NCBI GenBank assembly: GCA_049297395.1 | Contig: JBAQUG010000497.1 | Location: 1 to 64,000, forward strand | DNA length: 64,000 bases | From: GWF2-50-93 sp049297395 | Lineage (GTDB): Bacteria > Verrucomicrobiota > Lentisphaeria > Victivallales > GWF2-50-93 | Direction: 5' to 3' | Shown: positions 1 through 7,191 of the stretch, piece after piece | Numbering within the stretch: the first letter of the stretch is position 1 | Layout of the letters: each line of letters begins with the position of its first letter | Translations under genes and position numbers: made by a program | The notes under the pieces: generated by a model | Database searches by the model: none | What the model saw: only the letters and a program-made list of their open reading frames with translations | What the model was told of the DNA's origin: nothing

Positions 1-229
1 GTCCGACCCGGATTGAAAACAACCCGTCAGGAAACAACAAATCCACCTTCCCCGTCGTTGGATAATAAAACCGGAAAAAAAGATCTCCTCTGAAATCGGT
101 GGTATGGTCTCCCCATTCCTCTTTATAGCGTGCTTCTCCGGCAACCAGCGGCAGCAAATCCAATCGCTGGACAAGATCCCTCGCCTGACTGGCGTGGACA
201 AAACTGGCGGATTCCTTCTTTTTACGCAC
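1..229 (-). CDS. Partial ORF, possible N-terminal part of a cupin/AraC-type regulator
   Basis: The minus strand is open from the window edge to about position 250 without a stop. I place the start at a GTG at 229, but there is no convincing ribosome site, and a start further upstream is possible. The visible peptide has an early basic KKKES stretch, then a segment reading DLFFRFYYPTTGKVDLLF and DGLFSIRVG near the edge. That alternation of aromatic and glycine residues resembles the cupin-like sensor half of AraC regulators, but only loosely. No DNA-binding domain can be seen because the gene runs off the window. It is divergent from the pseudopilin gene that starts at 420. It could equally be an unrelated hypothetical protein. 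Confidence 0.3.
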   Translation of the reverse strand, partial: MRKKKESASFVHASQARDLVQRLDLLPLVAGEARYKEEWGDHTTDFRGDLFFRFYYPTTGKVDLLFPDGLFSIRVG

Positions 230-419
230 AAGAAACTCTTTTTTTGAGAAAGTGCATGTTATTGCCCTGCTTAGTGCATTTACTAGTGAATAAAGATTGA
301 TACAATATGATAGTGCAAATTAAAAATAAATGCAAAGGCATAAAAGAATAAAACACAGGATAATGAGGACACTGAAAATAAGCTTTTCATTTCTTGAATT
401 GAAAACAAGGGAGGGTAGA
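230..419. promoter_or_regulatory. AT-rich divergent intergenic region with three AGTGCA repeats
   Basis: This stretch separates the partial minus-strand ORF from the pseudopilin gene. AGTGCA occurs three times in the same orientation, at 251, 273 and 312. An AT-rich block with a possible -10 (TATGAT at about 306) lies among them. I could not identify a good -35. A strong ribosome site (AGGGAGG, about 408-414) ends the region and sets the start at 420. The repeats could be regulator sites, but three hexamers are weak evidence. Confidence 0.3.
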
Positions 420-1052
420 ATGGAAAATATTTCAAAAAAACAATCTAAACTATCTTGGGGACGCTTCACCCTCATTGAACTTCTTGTGGTCATCGCAATA
501 ATCGCGATTCTCGCATCGATGCTCCTGCCTGCGCTGTATGTGGCGAAGGAATCGGCACGCAGATCGCTCTGCGCCGGGAACCTCAAGCAGATCGGTCTGG
601 CGTTTAACATGTATGCCTACGATTACAAAGGAGACTATCCCCGGGCCATAACGGGCAATTGGCCGCATGGGGCGTTTTCGGGTCCTCCCAAATGGGGATT
701 TTGGATGCTGTGGCCGGACTATATTCCCCAATCCACTGTATTCATGTGTCCGAGCAGCAAGAGTGAAACCTGGACGCTCGTCTCTGGTTATTCAAGCTAC
801 TGTTGCTGGGCCAATTATCTCAATGGCTCTATGACGGCGACGACAAAAGCCTATATGGCGGTGCGGGATTCGTCGAATAGCGATTGTCTGCTGGCATCGG
901 ATCTGATTTTCCCAAACAGCATCAGGAATAACCATCTTCCGGTAAAAGCCGCTGGCGGCAATATACTATACAATGACGGCAGTGTCCGTTGGAAGAACAT
1001 TGGGGAAACGTCCTTGCAGTTGAATTACGTTGGCTACCTTTATTATTTTTGA
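420..1052 (+). CDS. Type II secretion-like pseudopilin, H-X9-DG family
   Basis: The protein is about 210 residues. A leader of 14 residues ends at the prepilin cleavage site (GR|FTLIELL) and is followed by the hydrophobic helix VVIAIIAILASMLLPAL. The C-terminal half holds the H-X9-DG signature (H, then YNDGS), typical of the large pseudopilin-like families of Planctomycetes, Verrucomicrobiota and Lentisphaerota. The family is thought to be processed by a prepilin peptidase and to sit at the inner membrane or in short pilus-like assemblies; what these expanded members do is not known. The start at 420 is chosen over an in-frame ATG at 330 because AGGGAGG lies just upstream and the leader length is then normal. 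It is followed by a beta-helix gene and a fucosidase on the same strand. Confidence 0.88.
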   Translation: MENISKKQSKLSWGRFTLIELLVVIAIIAILASMLLPALYVAKESARRSLCAGNLKQIGLAFNMYAYDYKGDYPRAITGNWPHGAFSGPPKWGFWMLWPDYIPQSTVFMCPSSKSETWTLVSGYSSYCCWANYLNGSMTATTKAYMAVRDSSNSDCLLASDLIFPNSIRNNHLPVKAAGGNILYNDGSVRWKNIGETSLQLNYVGYLYYF

Positions 1053-1158
1053 TTGGAAACAAAATGACACAAAAAGCTGAAAAGACTTTTTCAAATAAAA
1101 AAAATAGGATTCCATGAAACTGGAGGTGGAGATGGCGCTGAAAGCATCGGGATTTGAA

Positions 1159-1184
1159 GTAGCACAAGCCTCCGGCTTGTGAGC
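1159..1184. repeat. TCC-loop hairpin repeat, copy 1
   Basis: An eight-base-pair stem (CACAAGCC/GGCTTGTG) closes a TCC loop and is preceded by GTAG. The same frame, GTAGCACA-RGC-N-TCC-N-GCY-TGTG, recurs at 19309-19335 with paired changes in both arms. Confidence 0.6.
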
Positions 1185-1190
1185 TCTCTT

Positions 1191-1215
1191 AAAATACAAA
1201 TTCCCATACGATGAA
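1191..1215 (-). repeat. 26-base dispersed motif, copy 1
   Basis: Read on the minus strand this is TTCATCGTATGGGAATTTG followed by TATTTT. It is a diverged copy of the motif that also occurs at 1325-1350, 17319-17344 and 38558-38583. Confidence 0.5.
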
Positions 1216-1324
1216 CTTAACCGGCTTCGCCGGGACTTTTATGGAACGCCACCAACTTGGTGGCATAATGTTTGGCGAAGGAAGTGGAAAAGAAGAAGAA
1301 TGCCGGCAGGTTGCCAGCGATCCC

Positions 1325-1350
1325 AAAATACAATTTCCTATACAATTGAA
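1325..1350 (-). repeat. 26-base dispersed motif, copy 2
   Basis: Read on the minus strand this is TTCAATTGTATAGGAAATTG followed by TATTTT. It has the same orientation as copy 1, about 110 bases away, and lies just before the ribosome site of the beta-helix gene. Confidence 0.6.
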
Positions 1351-1444
1351 GTAAAAAAGGAGGAAAATAAAAATGAATGTTTTTTTAGAACATCAACTTT
1401 TGAACGCTATTAGGCTAATTAATAAAAAGCAAGGAGTAATTCTA

Positions 1445-3049
1445 ATGTTCACCTTTCCCAAGCATATTCTGGAAACAACAGCCGTGGTGTCGCTCTGCCT
1501 GGTTACGGCATCATGTTATTCTCCGATTGCCTGTCGTGACGGACAGGTGATCAACCTGAGCAGGGAGGCCGAGAGTTTTGAGGAGCTCACAGGCAAATTG
1601 GCAGCTGGGAACACCATCGCCACGGTCATTGTCGACGAGCCGATAAAATTGATGAAGGACGCTGTCGTTCCCAGCAGTGTGACCCTCAAGTTCTATCCCG
1701 GCAATATGATTTCATTGAATCAGTTTGCGCTGCAGGTAAACGGCGGCATTGAGGCGGGACCTCATCAGATATTTGACATGGGCAATGTCGAATTCCAGCA
1801 AGTGGCTAAAGACAACATAAAGTCGAAAGTTACTGGAAATGCCAGGGTGGAAGGTCTTTATCCGCAATGGTGGGGGGCGAGAGACGATGCCTCCCAGGAC
1901 GCCAGCGTGGCATTTCAAGCTGCGATCAACTATGCCAAACAGTCGCAATATTCCAGGACTGTCATGGTGCGCGGGGAATTTGTGGTTCAAAACAGCTTGA
2001 ACGTCACGAAAACCAAAGGCATTAAATTTATCGGGGGAGAAGGCAAGAACCAGTACAATACTGTATACGCGCATACCGGCGATGTGCTATTTGACGGTAC
2101 CGGTTCCAGTCATCTTGGGTTTCGCGGGTTCTACATTAAATTTAATCCGAAGAGGGTTGGCGGGAACACCCCCTCCAATTGCGCGATTCTGCTTGCCTCC
2201 TCAACAGAAAAAGGTTATGCGGAATGCCTGTACAATGAGATCGCATATATGTATGTCGAGTTGTACCGCCCGGATTTTAACGGACAGTTCGGCACGGTCG
2301 GCGTCTGCTCTATCGGCAGCGAGGAGAATACTATTTTATCCAACCAGTTTTTCTGCGACACGCCGATCATTCTGACGGCCTATTCCGGGATCATCAAAGA
2401 TGAAATCAAGAGCAATTACACTCCGGTTAATACAGCGCATAGCTGTGGGGTCAACACGTTCAGCGGTGAGAATATGCTGGTCGCCTGGAACCAGCGCAGT
2501 TATAACATGATCCTGAACGGTGTCAACACGGTATCGCTGGGCAACATCTATTTTGGCGGTCCTACCTGGCCGGGCACTACCGGCGGCAATTTATCGGCAA
2601 TTCAGCTCAACAGCAACGTTGATATTTTAACTGGAAACATCAAGATGGAAGGCCGGACCTCCGTTTTCGATATTATGCCGGGGACTGTGCTAAGCTGTGT
2701 CGATATCAGAACCGAACTTGACGGAGCCGGCAACAACGGAAATAAAGACTATGCGGTTGTCAATATCAGGGGAGCGCGCGCCGATGTCAAGCTCAACAGC
2801 TTCAATCTATTCGTAACCTATCCAAGTTTTCCTCAGAATAAAAAGATCTGCAAGAACATTTTCAAAATGGAGAAAAGTATGAATCCCGAATCGAGAGTGG
2901 AATTCAACAATTCCCGCATCGTTTCCAATCAGACCTCCACCGACATGACCGAAGCGCTGCCGCCTGAGATGGCGGGAGTCGCGAAAAACGTTGAAATGGC
3001 TTTCCGAGACAGGACATATTCCTGCACCCCGGTGGAATCCAAGAAATGA
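1445..3049 (+). CDS. Secreted right-handed beta-helix protein (pectate-lyase-3-like)
   Basis: This is a 534-residue protein with an N-terminal hydrophobic segment ending near TASC-YSP, so it is a signal peptide or a weak lipoprotein signal (the lipobox -3 residue is Thr, which is unusual). Near residue 140 there is GLYPQWWGARDD followed by an AFQAAINYA helix, the hallmark entry of pectate-lyase-3/tailspike-type beta-helices. The remainder is rich in Asn and Gly with short strands (for example NTILSNQFFC, GVNTVSLGNIYFGG), as expected for parallel beta-helix coils. No catalytic residues can be assigned. It could be a polysaccharide lyase, an epimerase or a binding protein. The start is ambiguous: an ATG at 1373 in the same frame also has a strong ribosome site, but 1445 places the signal peptide at the N-terminus. 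It lies between a pseudopilin and a fucosidase on the same strand. Confidence 0.7.
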   Translation: MFTFPKHILETTAVVSLCLVTASCYSPIACRDGQVINLSREAESFEELTGKLAAGNTIATVIVDEPIKLMKDAVVPSSVTLKFYPGNMISLNQFALQVNGGIEAGPHQIFDMGNVEFQQVAKDNIKSKVTGNARVEGLYPQWWGARDDASQDASVAFQAAINYAKQSQYSRTVMVRGEFVVQNSLNVTKTKGIKFIGGEGKNQYNTVYAHTGDVLFDGTGSSHLGFRGFYIKFNPKRVGGNTPSNCAILLASSTEKGYAECLYNEIAYMYVELYRPDFNGQFGTVGVCSIGSEENTILSNQFFCDTPIILTAYSGIIKDEIKSNYTPVNTAHSCGVNTFSGENMLVAWNQRSYNMILNGVNTVSLGNIYFGGPTWPGTTGGNLSAIQLNSNVDILTGNIKMEGRTSVFDIMPGTVLSCVDIRTELDGAGNNGNKDYAVVNIRGARADVKLNSFNLFVTYPSFPQNKKICKNIFKMEKSMNPESRVEFNNSRIVSNQTSTDMTEALPPEMAGVAKNVEMAFRDRTYSCTPVESKK

Positions 3050-3155
3050 CAGAGTCATCCCACAGGATGACGGATGGATGATTGGTTTTAAGTTCACAGA
3101 GAATTAGAAATTCAGAGATCCAGGAAAAATCTTGAAAATATATCGGCGGAGCATC

Positions 3156-5075
3156 ATGGTCTCTACATGTCTCGATTGGTTCCGGAACGATCGTTTCGGA
3201 ATGTTCATACACTGGGGGCTCTATTCCCTGCCCGGCGGAATATGGAAAGGGGAGGAGATGGATTACGTCGGCGAATGGATCCAGTCCCATTTCCGCATCC
3301 CAAGAGCTGAATACGAAACCCTGGCTTCCCAGTTCAACCCCGCCGGATTCGATGCGGACGAATGGGTTGAAACCGCGAAGGCCGCGGGGATGCGCTACAT
3401 CGTATTCACCGCAAAACACCATGATGGATTTGCAATGTACCATTCGAAATGCAGCAGCTTCAATGTAGTTGACTCCACGCCTTTCGGACGGGATATCCTG
3501 GCGGAGCTTGCCGCCGCCTGCGGAAAACACGGGCTCAAATTGGGCGTCTATTATTCACAGGATTTGGACTGGCATGACCCGGATGGAGGAGATCCCGGAT
3601 CAGACTTCCCCAAAAACTTCGGCATGTCCTGGGGGAACGACTGGGATTTCCCGGATCATGCGTCCAAGGTCTTCAGCCGCTATTTCAACGGAAAGGTGAT
3701 TCCGCAAATCACCGAACTGCTAAGCGGCTATGGCCCGATCAGCCTTGTCTGGTTCGACTGTCCGACAAGTATTTCAAGGGAGGACAGCGAATGCCTGGCA
3801 TCCCTGGTCAGAAGGCTCCAGCCCGGCTGCCTCATCAACACGCGTCTTGGAAATGGCCTCGGCGACTATGGCAGTCTCGGAGACAACCAGCTGCCATCGG
3901 CCCGGCGCGACGGAGTCTGGGAGACTCCCGGAACCTTGAACGACACATGGGGCTTCAAGCATAACGACCTGAACTGGAAGACTGCATCCGATGTGATACA
4001 GCTTTTGGCAGGGCTGGCTGACAAGGATACGAACTATCTGTTGAATGTAGGTCCGCAGCTGGATGGCCGCTTTCCTCCTGCTGCGCTAGGGACTCTCAGG
4101 GGCGTGGGGCGTTGGTTGGACATGTATGGGGAGGGCATCTATCGCAGCCGTGGCAACCCGTTCCCCTATGATTTCGGCTGGGGGTATGCGACAGTCAGAC
4201 TGGCTGGCGCAAATGGCCCTACAAGGCTGAACTTGTTTTTGCGTGAAATCCCGGATGGAAACCTTGCAATTTGCGGCCTGAAGGATCGCGTCCTCCGTTG
4301 CTATGACCTGGCTAATCAGGATAATACCCTGCCGTTCAGCGTCATTCCAACTGCCATACCTGGCATCGACACACTGCGGATTGAACTCGGCGCTCTTTCA
4401 AATGGAAACCTCCTGCCCGCAGTGGCGGTACAGCTGGATACAACCGGTTATCCGACGGTGGAACAAAAATTGATCGCGCAGGACGGAACACTTCTCCTGA
4501 TGGGCAGTCTTGGAAAACTACATCACGGCCGAACAGATCCCAAAGCCCCCGCAGTGGGTGGCGTAGCCGTGACAGGGGAACGCCTGCTGGCCAGGAATCA
4601 CTGCTTTATGGACGAGACCGGAGCCATAGCGGAGTGGCACTCCCCGGACGACAGCATTAGCTGGGACATTGTCTTTATTGAAGAAGGGAGCTACAAAGTC
4701 GAATTCGTGACCAGTTCCCGTATGCACAGCTCCCCTTGGACAGGTGGGCAAACAGTCAGACTTTCCTATGAAGATGGCAATCGGAAGATTCAATGGGATG
4801 CGAAACTTCACGGAAACGTCATTGACACTACGGCAAGCCGCTGCTATGCGCAAGGCATATCCAGCGCCGGTGATCTGGCAATACGGCAACCATCTGCCGG
4901 CACGCTTCGCATAAGCGTGCTGGATCCTGGGGATCATAGGAACCTCAACATGGCCTTGAATGAGATAAGACTGATAAGAAGACAGGCGAACCAATTGCAA
5001 AACTCATCCGCCGCTGCGGACAGGAATTCAGTAGCCAGAATTCAGAATGGAATTCAAACTCAAATCCAAATTTAA
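3156..5075 (+). CDS. Alpha-L-fucosidase, glycoside hydrolase family 29
   Basis: The enzyme should release terminal alpha-L-fucose. The GH29 barrel starts at once with WFRNDRFGMFIHWGLYS, and has FTAKHHDGFAMYHS near residue 90 and VWFD around residue 201; Asp201 is the likely nucleophile. NYLLNVGPQLDGRFP marks the end of the barrel, and a beta-sandwich-like C-terminal part of about 300 residues follows. No signal peptide is visible, so it may act in the cytoplasm unless exported another way. I prefer the ATG at 3156, with a GGCGGAG stretch upstream, over an in-frame TTG at 3132. The total of 639 residues is longer than a minimal GH29. A second GH29 lies at 56500-58734 and carries a different C-terminal module. 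The acid/base residue is not assigned. Confidence 0.9.
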   Translation: MVSTCLDWFRNDRFGMFIHWGLYSLPGGIWKGEEMDYVGEWIQSHFRIPRAEYETLASQFNPAGFDADEWVETAKAAGMRYIVFTAKHHDGFAMYHSKCSSFNVVDSTPFGRDILAELAAACGKHGLKLGVYYSQDLDWHDPDGGDPGSDFPKNFGMSWGNDWDFPDHASKVFSRYFNGKVIPQITELLSGYGPISLVWFDCPTSISREDSECLASLVRRLQPGCLINTRLGNGLGDYGSLGDNQLPSARRDGVWETPGTLNDTWGFKHNDLNWKTASDVIQLLAGLADKDTNYLLNVGPQLDGRFPPAALGTLRGVGRWLDMYGEGIYRSRGNPFPYDFGWGYATVRLAGANGPTRLNLFLREIPDGNLAICGLKDRVLRCYDLANQDNTLPFSVIPTAIPGIDTLRIELGALSNGNLLPAVAVQLDTTGYPTVEQKLIAQDGTLLLMGSLGKLHHGRTDPKAPAVGGVAVTGERLLARNHCFMDETGAIAEWHSPDDSISWDIVFIEEGSYKVEFVTSSRMHSSPWTGGQTVRLSYEDGNRKIQWDAKLHGNVIDTTASRCYAQGISSAGDLAIRQPSAGTLRISVLDPGDHRNLNMALNEIRLIRRQANQLQNSSAAADRNSVARIQNGIQTQIQI

Positions 5076-5170
5076 TGATGCTATGTTTCATGAACTGCCT
5101 TTAATGTGAATAATTGTCTATCATATCTCTTTTATCCGCAATTAATAATGGCTTATTTAACCGGGGATAA

Positions 5171-5199
5171 TTGACAATTAACCCGATTCATATTATAAT
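5171..5199 (+). promoter_or_regulatory. Near-consensus sigma-70 promoter
   Basis: TTGACA (5171-5176) and TATAAT (5194-5199) are separated by exactly 17 bases. Transcription would start near 5206, about 36 bases before the LacI start codon and just upstream of an inverted repeat at 5215-5228. Confidence 0.75.
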
Positions 5200-5214
5200 T
5201 GGAATATAAACTAA

Positions 5215-5228
5215 TGAAACACGTTTCA
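5215..5228. promoter_or_regulatory. Putative LacI-type operator
   Basis: TGAAAC and GTTTCA form an inverted repeat with a two-base centre. It sits just downstream of the predicted start point of the promoter at 5171-5199 and just upstream of the LacI-family gene, which fits autorepression and control of the downstream operon. The cognate regulator is an inference. Confidence 0.6.
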
Positions 5229-5241
5229 CGAGGGCTTTCAA

Positions 5242-6309
5242 ATGTTGTCCCTGCGGCAATTCGCGAAAATCGCAAAGGTTTCTCCGGCGACGGTTTCACG
5301 GACATTTTCAAAAAGCGAGATCGTCCTTCCGGAAACACGCGAACGTATTCTTGCCCTGGCCAGGAACTGCGGTTTCAGTCCCGCTTGCGCCCGGCCATCA
5401 AGCGTAAATGGCGGCACGCACAGCGTCGGCCTTCTTCTGCCAGCCCTTGACATCAGGTATTTCTCAGACATAGCGTTCAGCGTTCAAAAGTCCCTTGGAG
5501 AGAAAGGATTTCTTTCGATTGCAACTGAATATCGGGCTTTCCCTGCAGAACGCACGGCATTAAAGAGACTTATCGAGCATAGTGTCGACGGGCTTATCCT
5601 TGATATTTGCGACGAGTCGATCAAGCGGGACGAGTTCTCCCGCCTCGCCAACTTCAATGGGCCTGTCATCCAGATTGAATACAGCAGGGCCAGTTTTTCA
5701 ACTGACACTGTCTCCACCGACGACCTTGAGGGCGGGCGCCTGGCCGCGAAACACCTTCTTGAACTTGGACATCGCCGCATAGCCTTCTGCCGCTATGGTG
5801 AAGGGCGTTCCACATGCGATGGGCGCTTAGCCGGTTTCAAGAGCATGCTCGACGCCTATGGCGTCAAATTTGATCCGGCCTTGGAAGTCATGCTTCCCGC
5901 GCATGCTCCAAATCCGCAGGGAATCTTCATTAAAAACCTGAAAAAAATCCTTTCCCTTCCCGGGGGGATCCGTCCGACCGCAATTTTCGCAACCATGGAT
6001 CCACTTGTTCCGGACATATATGAAGCGGCGGCGGAACTTGGATTGAAGATACCGCACGACCTGAGCGTAGTGGGATATTCCGATTTCGATATAGCCAGGT
6101 TTCTGGAACCGAAACTGACCTGCATCAGGCAGGATGGACTCGCTGTCGGTGCTGAGGCCGTCAGGCTTTTCTTCCAGCGCAGGGATAACCCTGAATCCCC
6201 ATTGAAATCCTCCGTGCTTCCAGTGGAACTGGTAGTCCGCCAGTCGACAGCTGTCGCTGCAAATTTTTCTTTAAAAAAGAAAAATAATAAAAGGATGGGA
6301 TTGAAATGA
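5242..6309 (+). CDS. LacI-family transcriptional regulator
   Basis: The 355-residue protein begins with a LacI helix-turn-helix (LRQFAKIAKVSPATVSRTFS, residues 4-23). A periplasmic-binding-protein-like sugar sensor follows: HSVGLLLP near 60, HSVDGLILDI, a central LELGHRRIAFCRYGEGRS, TAIFATMDPLVPDIYEAA and LSVVGYSDFDIARFLEP. Family members bind palindromic operators and release them, or bind them, with a sugar ligand. The ribosome site GAGGG precedes the ATG. A promoter and a palindrome lie directly upstream. Its stop overlaps the start of the next pseudopilin gene by four bases, so it is translated as part of the same operon. The basic tail KKKNNKRMGLK is longer than usual. The ligand cannot be read from the sequence. 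Confidence 0.92.
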   Translation: MLSLRQFAKIAKVSPATVSRTFSKSEIVLPETRERILALARNCGFSPACARPSSVNGGTHSVGLLLPALDIRYFSDIAFSVQKSLGEKGFLSIATEYRAFPAERTALKRLIEHSVDGLILDICDESIKRDEFSRLANFNGPVIQIEYSRASFSTDTVSTDDLEGGRLAAKHLLELGHRRIAFCRYGEGRSTCDGRLAGFKSMLDAYGVKFDPALEVMLPAHAPNPQGIFIKNLKKILSLPGGIRPTAIFATMDPLVPDIYEAAAELGLKIPHDLSVVGYSDFDIARFLEPKLTCIRQDGLAVGAEAVRLFFQRRDNPESPLKSSVLPVELVVRQSTAVAANFSLKKKNNKRMGLK

Positions 6310-7067
6310 ACAAACATCAATGTGAACACAGACGGCAATTGAAAATTGGCAACACCTTTACCTTGATAGAATTACTCGTCGTAATCGCGATCATCTCCAT
6401 TCTGGCATCATTGCTCCTGCCGGCGCTCAGCAATGCAAGGGAGGCGGCCAGGGCCAGGCTCTGCATGTCCAACGAAAGACAGATCATGCAGGGATTGTAT
6501 TTCTATGCGGACGACTATAATGAGTTCATGCCGCCCTGCTACTCAGCCAGCTTCGGGGTGGCGGGTTGGCCATCCATAAGATTTTTTGACGGCTGGGTTG
6601 CCTGGGCAATGGTCTACACAAAAGACTGCACCTTGGAAAATGCCGCCCGCTCGTATGGCTCCGGCGGTACAAAAGGAATATGGGACTGCCCGACAAATCC
6701 GTTGCCGTATTGTCAAAACGGCCTTGCAGGGAACTATGCATATAATCAGGATCTGGGGTATCCCGCTGGTTATGGAGCACCGCTGCGCTGGAAGAATCCT
6801 TCGGGTCTCGCAATGCTGGCCGATGGAGGAAATTATAATTTATACACACCTCCTGCGTATTCTAAAAACTACTGGGAGATAGGGGGCACATTCGCCAGGC
6901 AGTGCAACGTGGGGGTGCTATATGACAGATTCAGGGATGGCTGGCACAGCAGGGGGTACAACATAGGCTTCCTGGACATGCATGCAGAATGGGAGAAGCT
7001 CGCTGATAACAAGGAGATCCCTGGAAAGTATTTCCCTTCATGGCTCCATGACCATGGGCAGTGGTAG
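6306..7067 (+). CDS. Pseudopilin, H-X9-DG-like
   Basis: The protein has 253 residues. A 17-residue leader precedes the cleavage motif (NT|FTLIELL) and the helix VVIAIISILASLLLPAL. A conserved AREAARARLCMSNERQI stretch follows. Near the C-terminus the H-X9-DG block is altered to HSRGYNIGFLDMHAEW, with Asp-Met where Asp-Gly is usual. The start ATG overlaps the LacI stop (ATGA), which indicates coupled translation. It is the first non-regulatory gene of the + strand operon that leads to giant protein A. An inverted repeat begins at its stop codon. Its role is unknown; the family suggests an inner-membrane-anchored or pilus-like surface component. Confidence 0.88.
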   Translation: MNKHQCEHRRQLKIGNTFTLIELLVVIAIISILASLLLPALSNAREAARARLCMSNERQIMQGLYFYADDYNEFMPPCYSASFGVAGWPSIRFFDGWVAWAMVYTKDCTLENAARSYGSGGTKGIWDCPTNPLPYCQNGLAGNYAYNQDLGYPAGYGAPLRWKNPSGLAMLADGGNYNLYTPPAYSKNYWEIGGTFARQCNVGVLYDRFRDGWHSRGYNIGFLDMHAEWEKLADNKEIPGKYFPSWLHDHGQW

Positions 7068-7089
7068 TAAATATTCACTGAATATTTAC
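7067..7089 (+). other. Intra-operon hairpin after the pseudopilin stop
   Basis: A perfect ten-base-pair inverted repeat, GTAAATATTC/GAATATTTAC with a three-base loop, begins at the last base of the pseudopilin stop codon. No U-run follows, so it looks like an RNA-processing or partial-termination hairpin, not a strong terminator. Confidence 0.55.
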
Positions 7090-7191
7090 TTGTAATGCAC
7101 ATGAAATGCTCTGTAATATAGCAATTAGATAACATGAGGTGCAATACGGACAATGAAAACATATGATTATTGCAAAACACAGGAGTGCACG

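Larger units (their letters stand above)
1053..1444. other. Gap packed with small hairpins and repeat motifs
   Basis: I see no convincing gene here. It holds a TCC-loop hairpin (1159-1184), a CCGGC/GCCGG hairpin (about 1216-1232), an inverted repeat GCCACCAA/TTGGTGGC (1248-1264), and two direct copies of a 26-base motif (1191-1215 and 1325-1350). A strong ribosome site AAGGAGG at 1357-1363 precedes an ATG at 1373, which is in frame with the beta-helix gene. A second, AAGGAG at 1431-1436, precedes the ATG at 1445. Confidence 0.6.

Noticed and set aside
1373..1444. Upstream start of the beta-helix gene
   Set aside because: It has a strong ribosome site, but 24 polar residues would then precede the signal peptide. 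It was kept as an alternative only.
3132..3155. TTG start of the first GH29
   Set aside because: An ATG eight codons later has a plausible ribosome site and already precedes the whole barrel.
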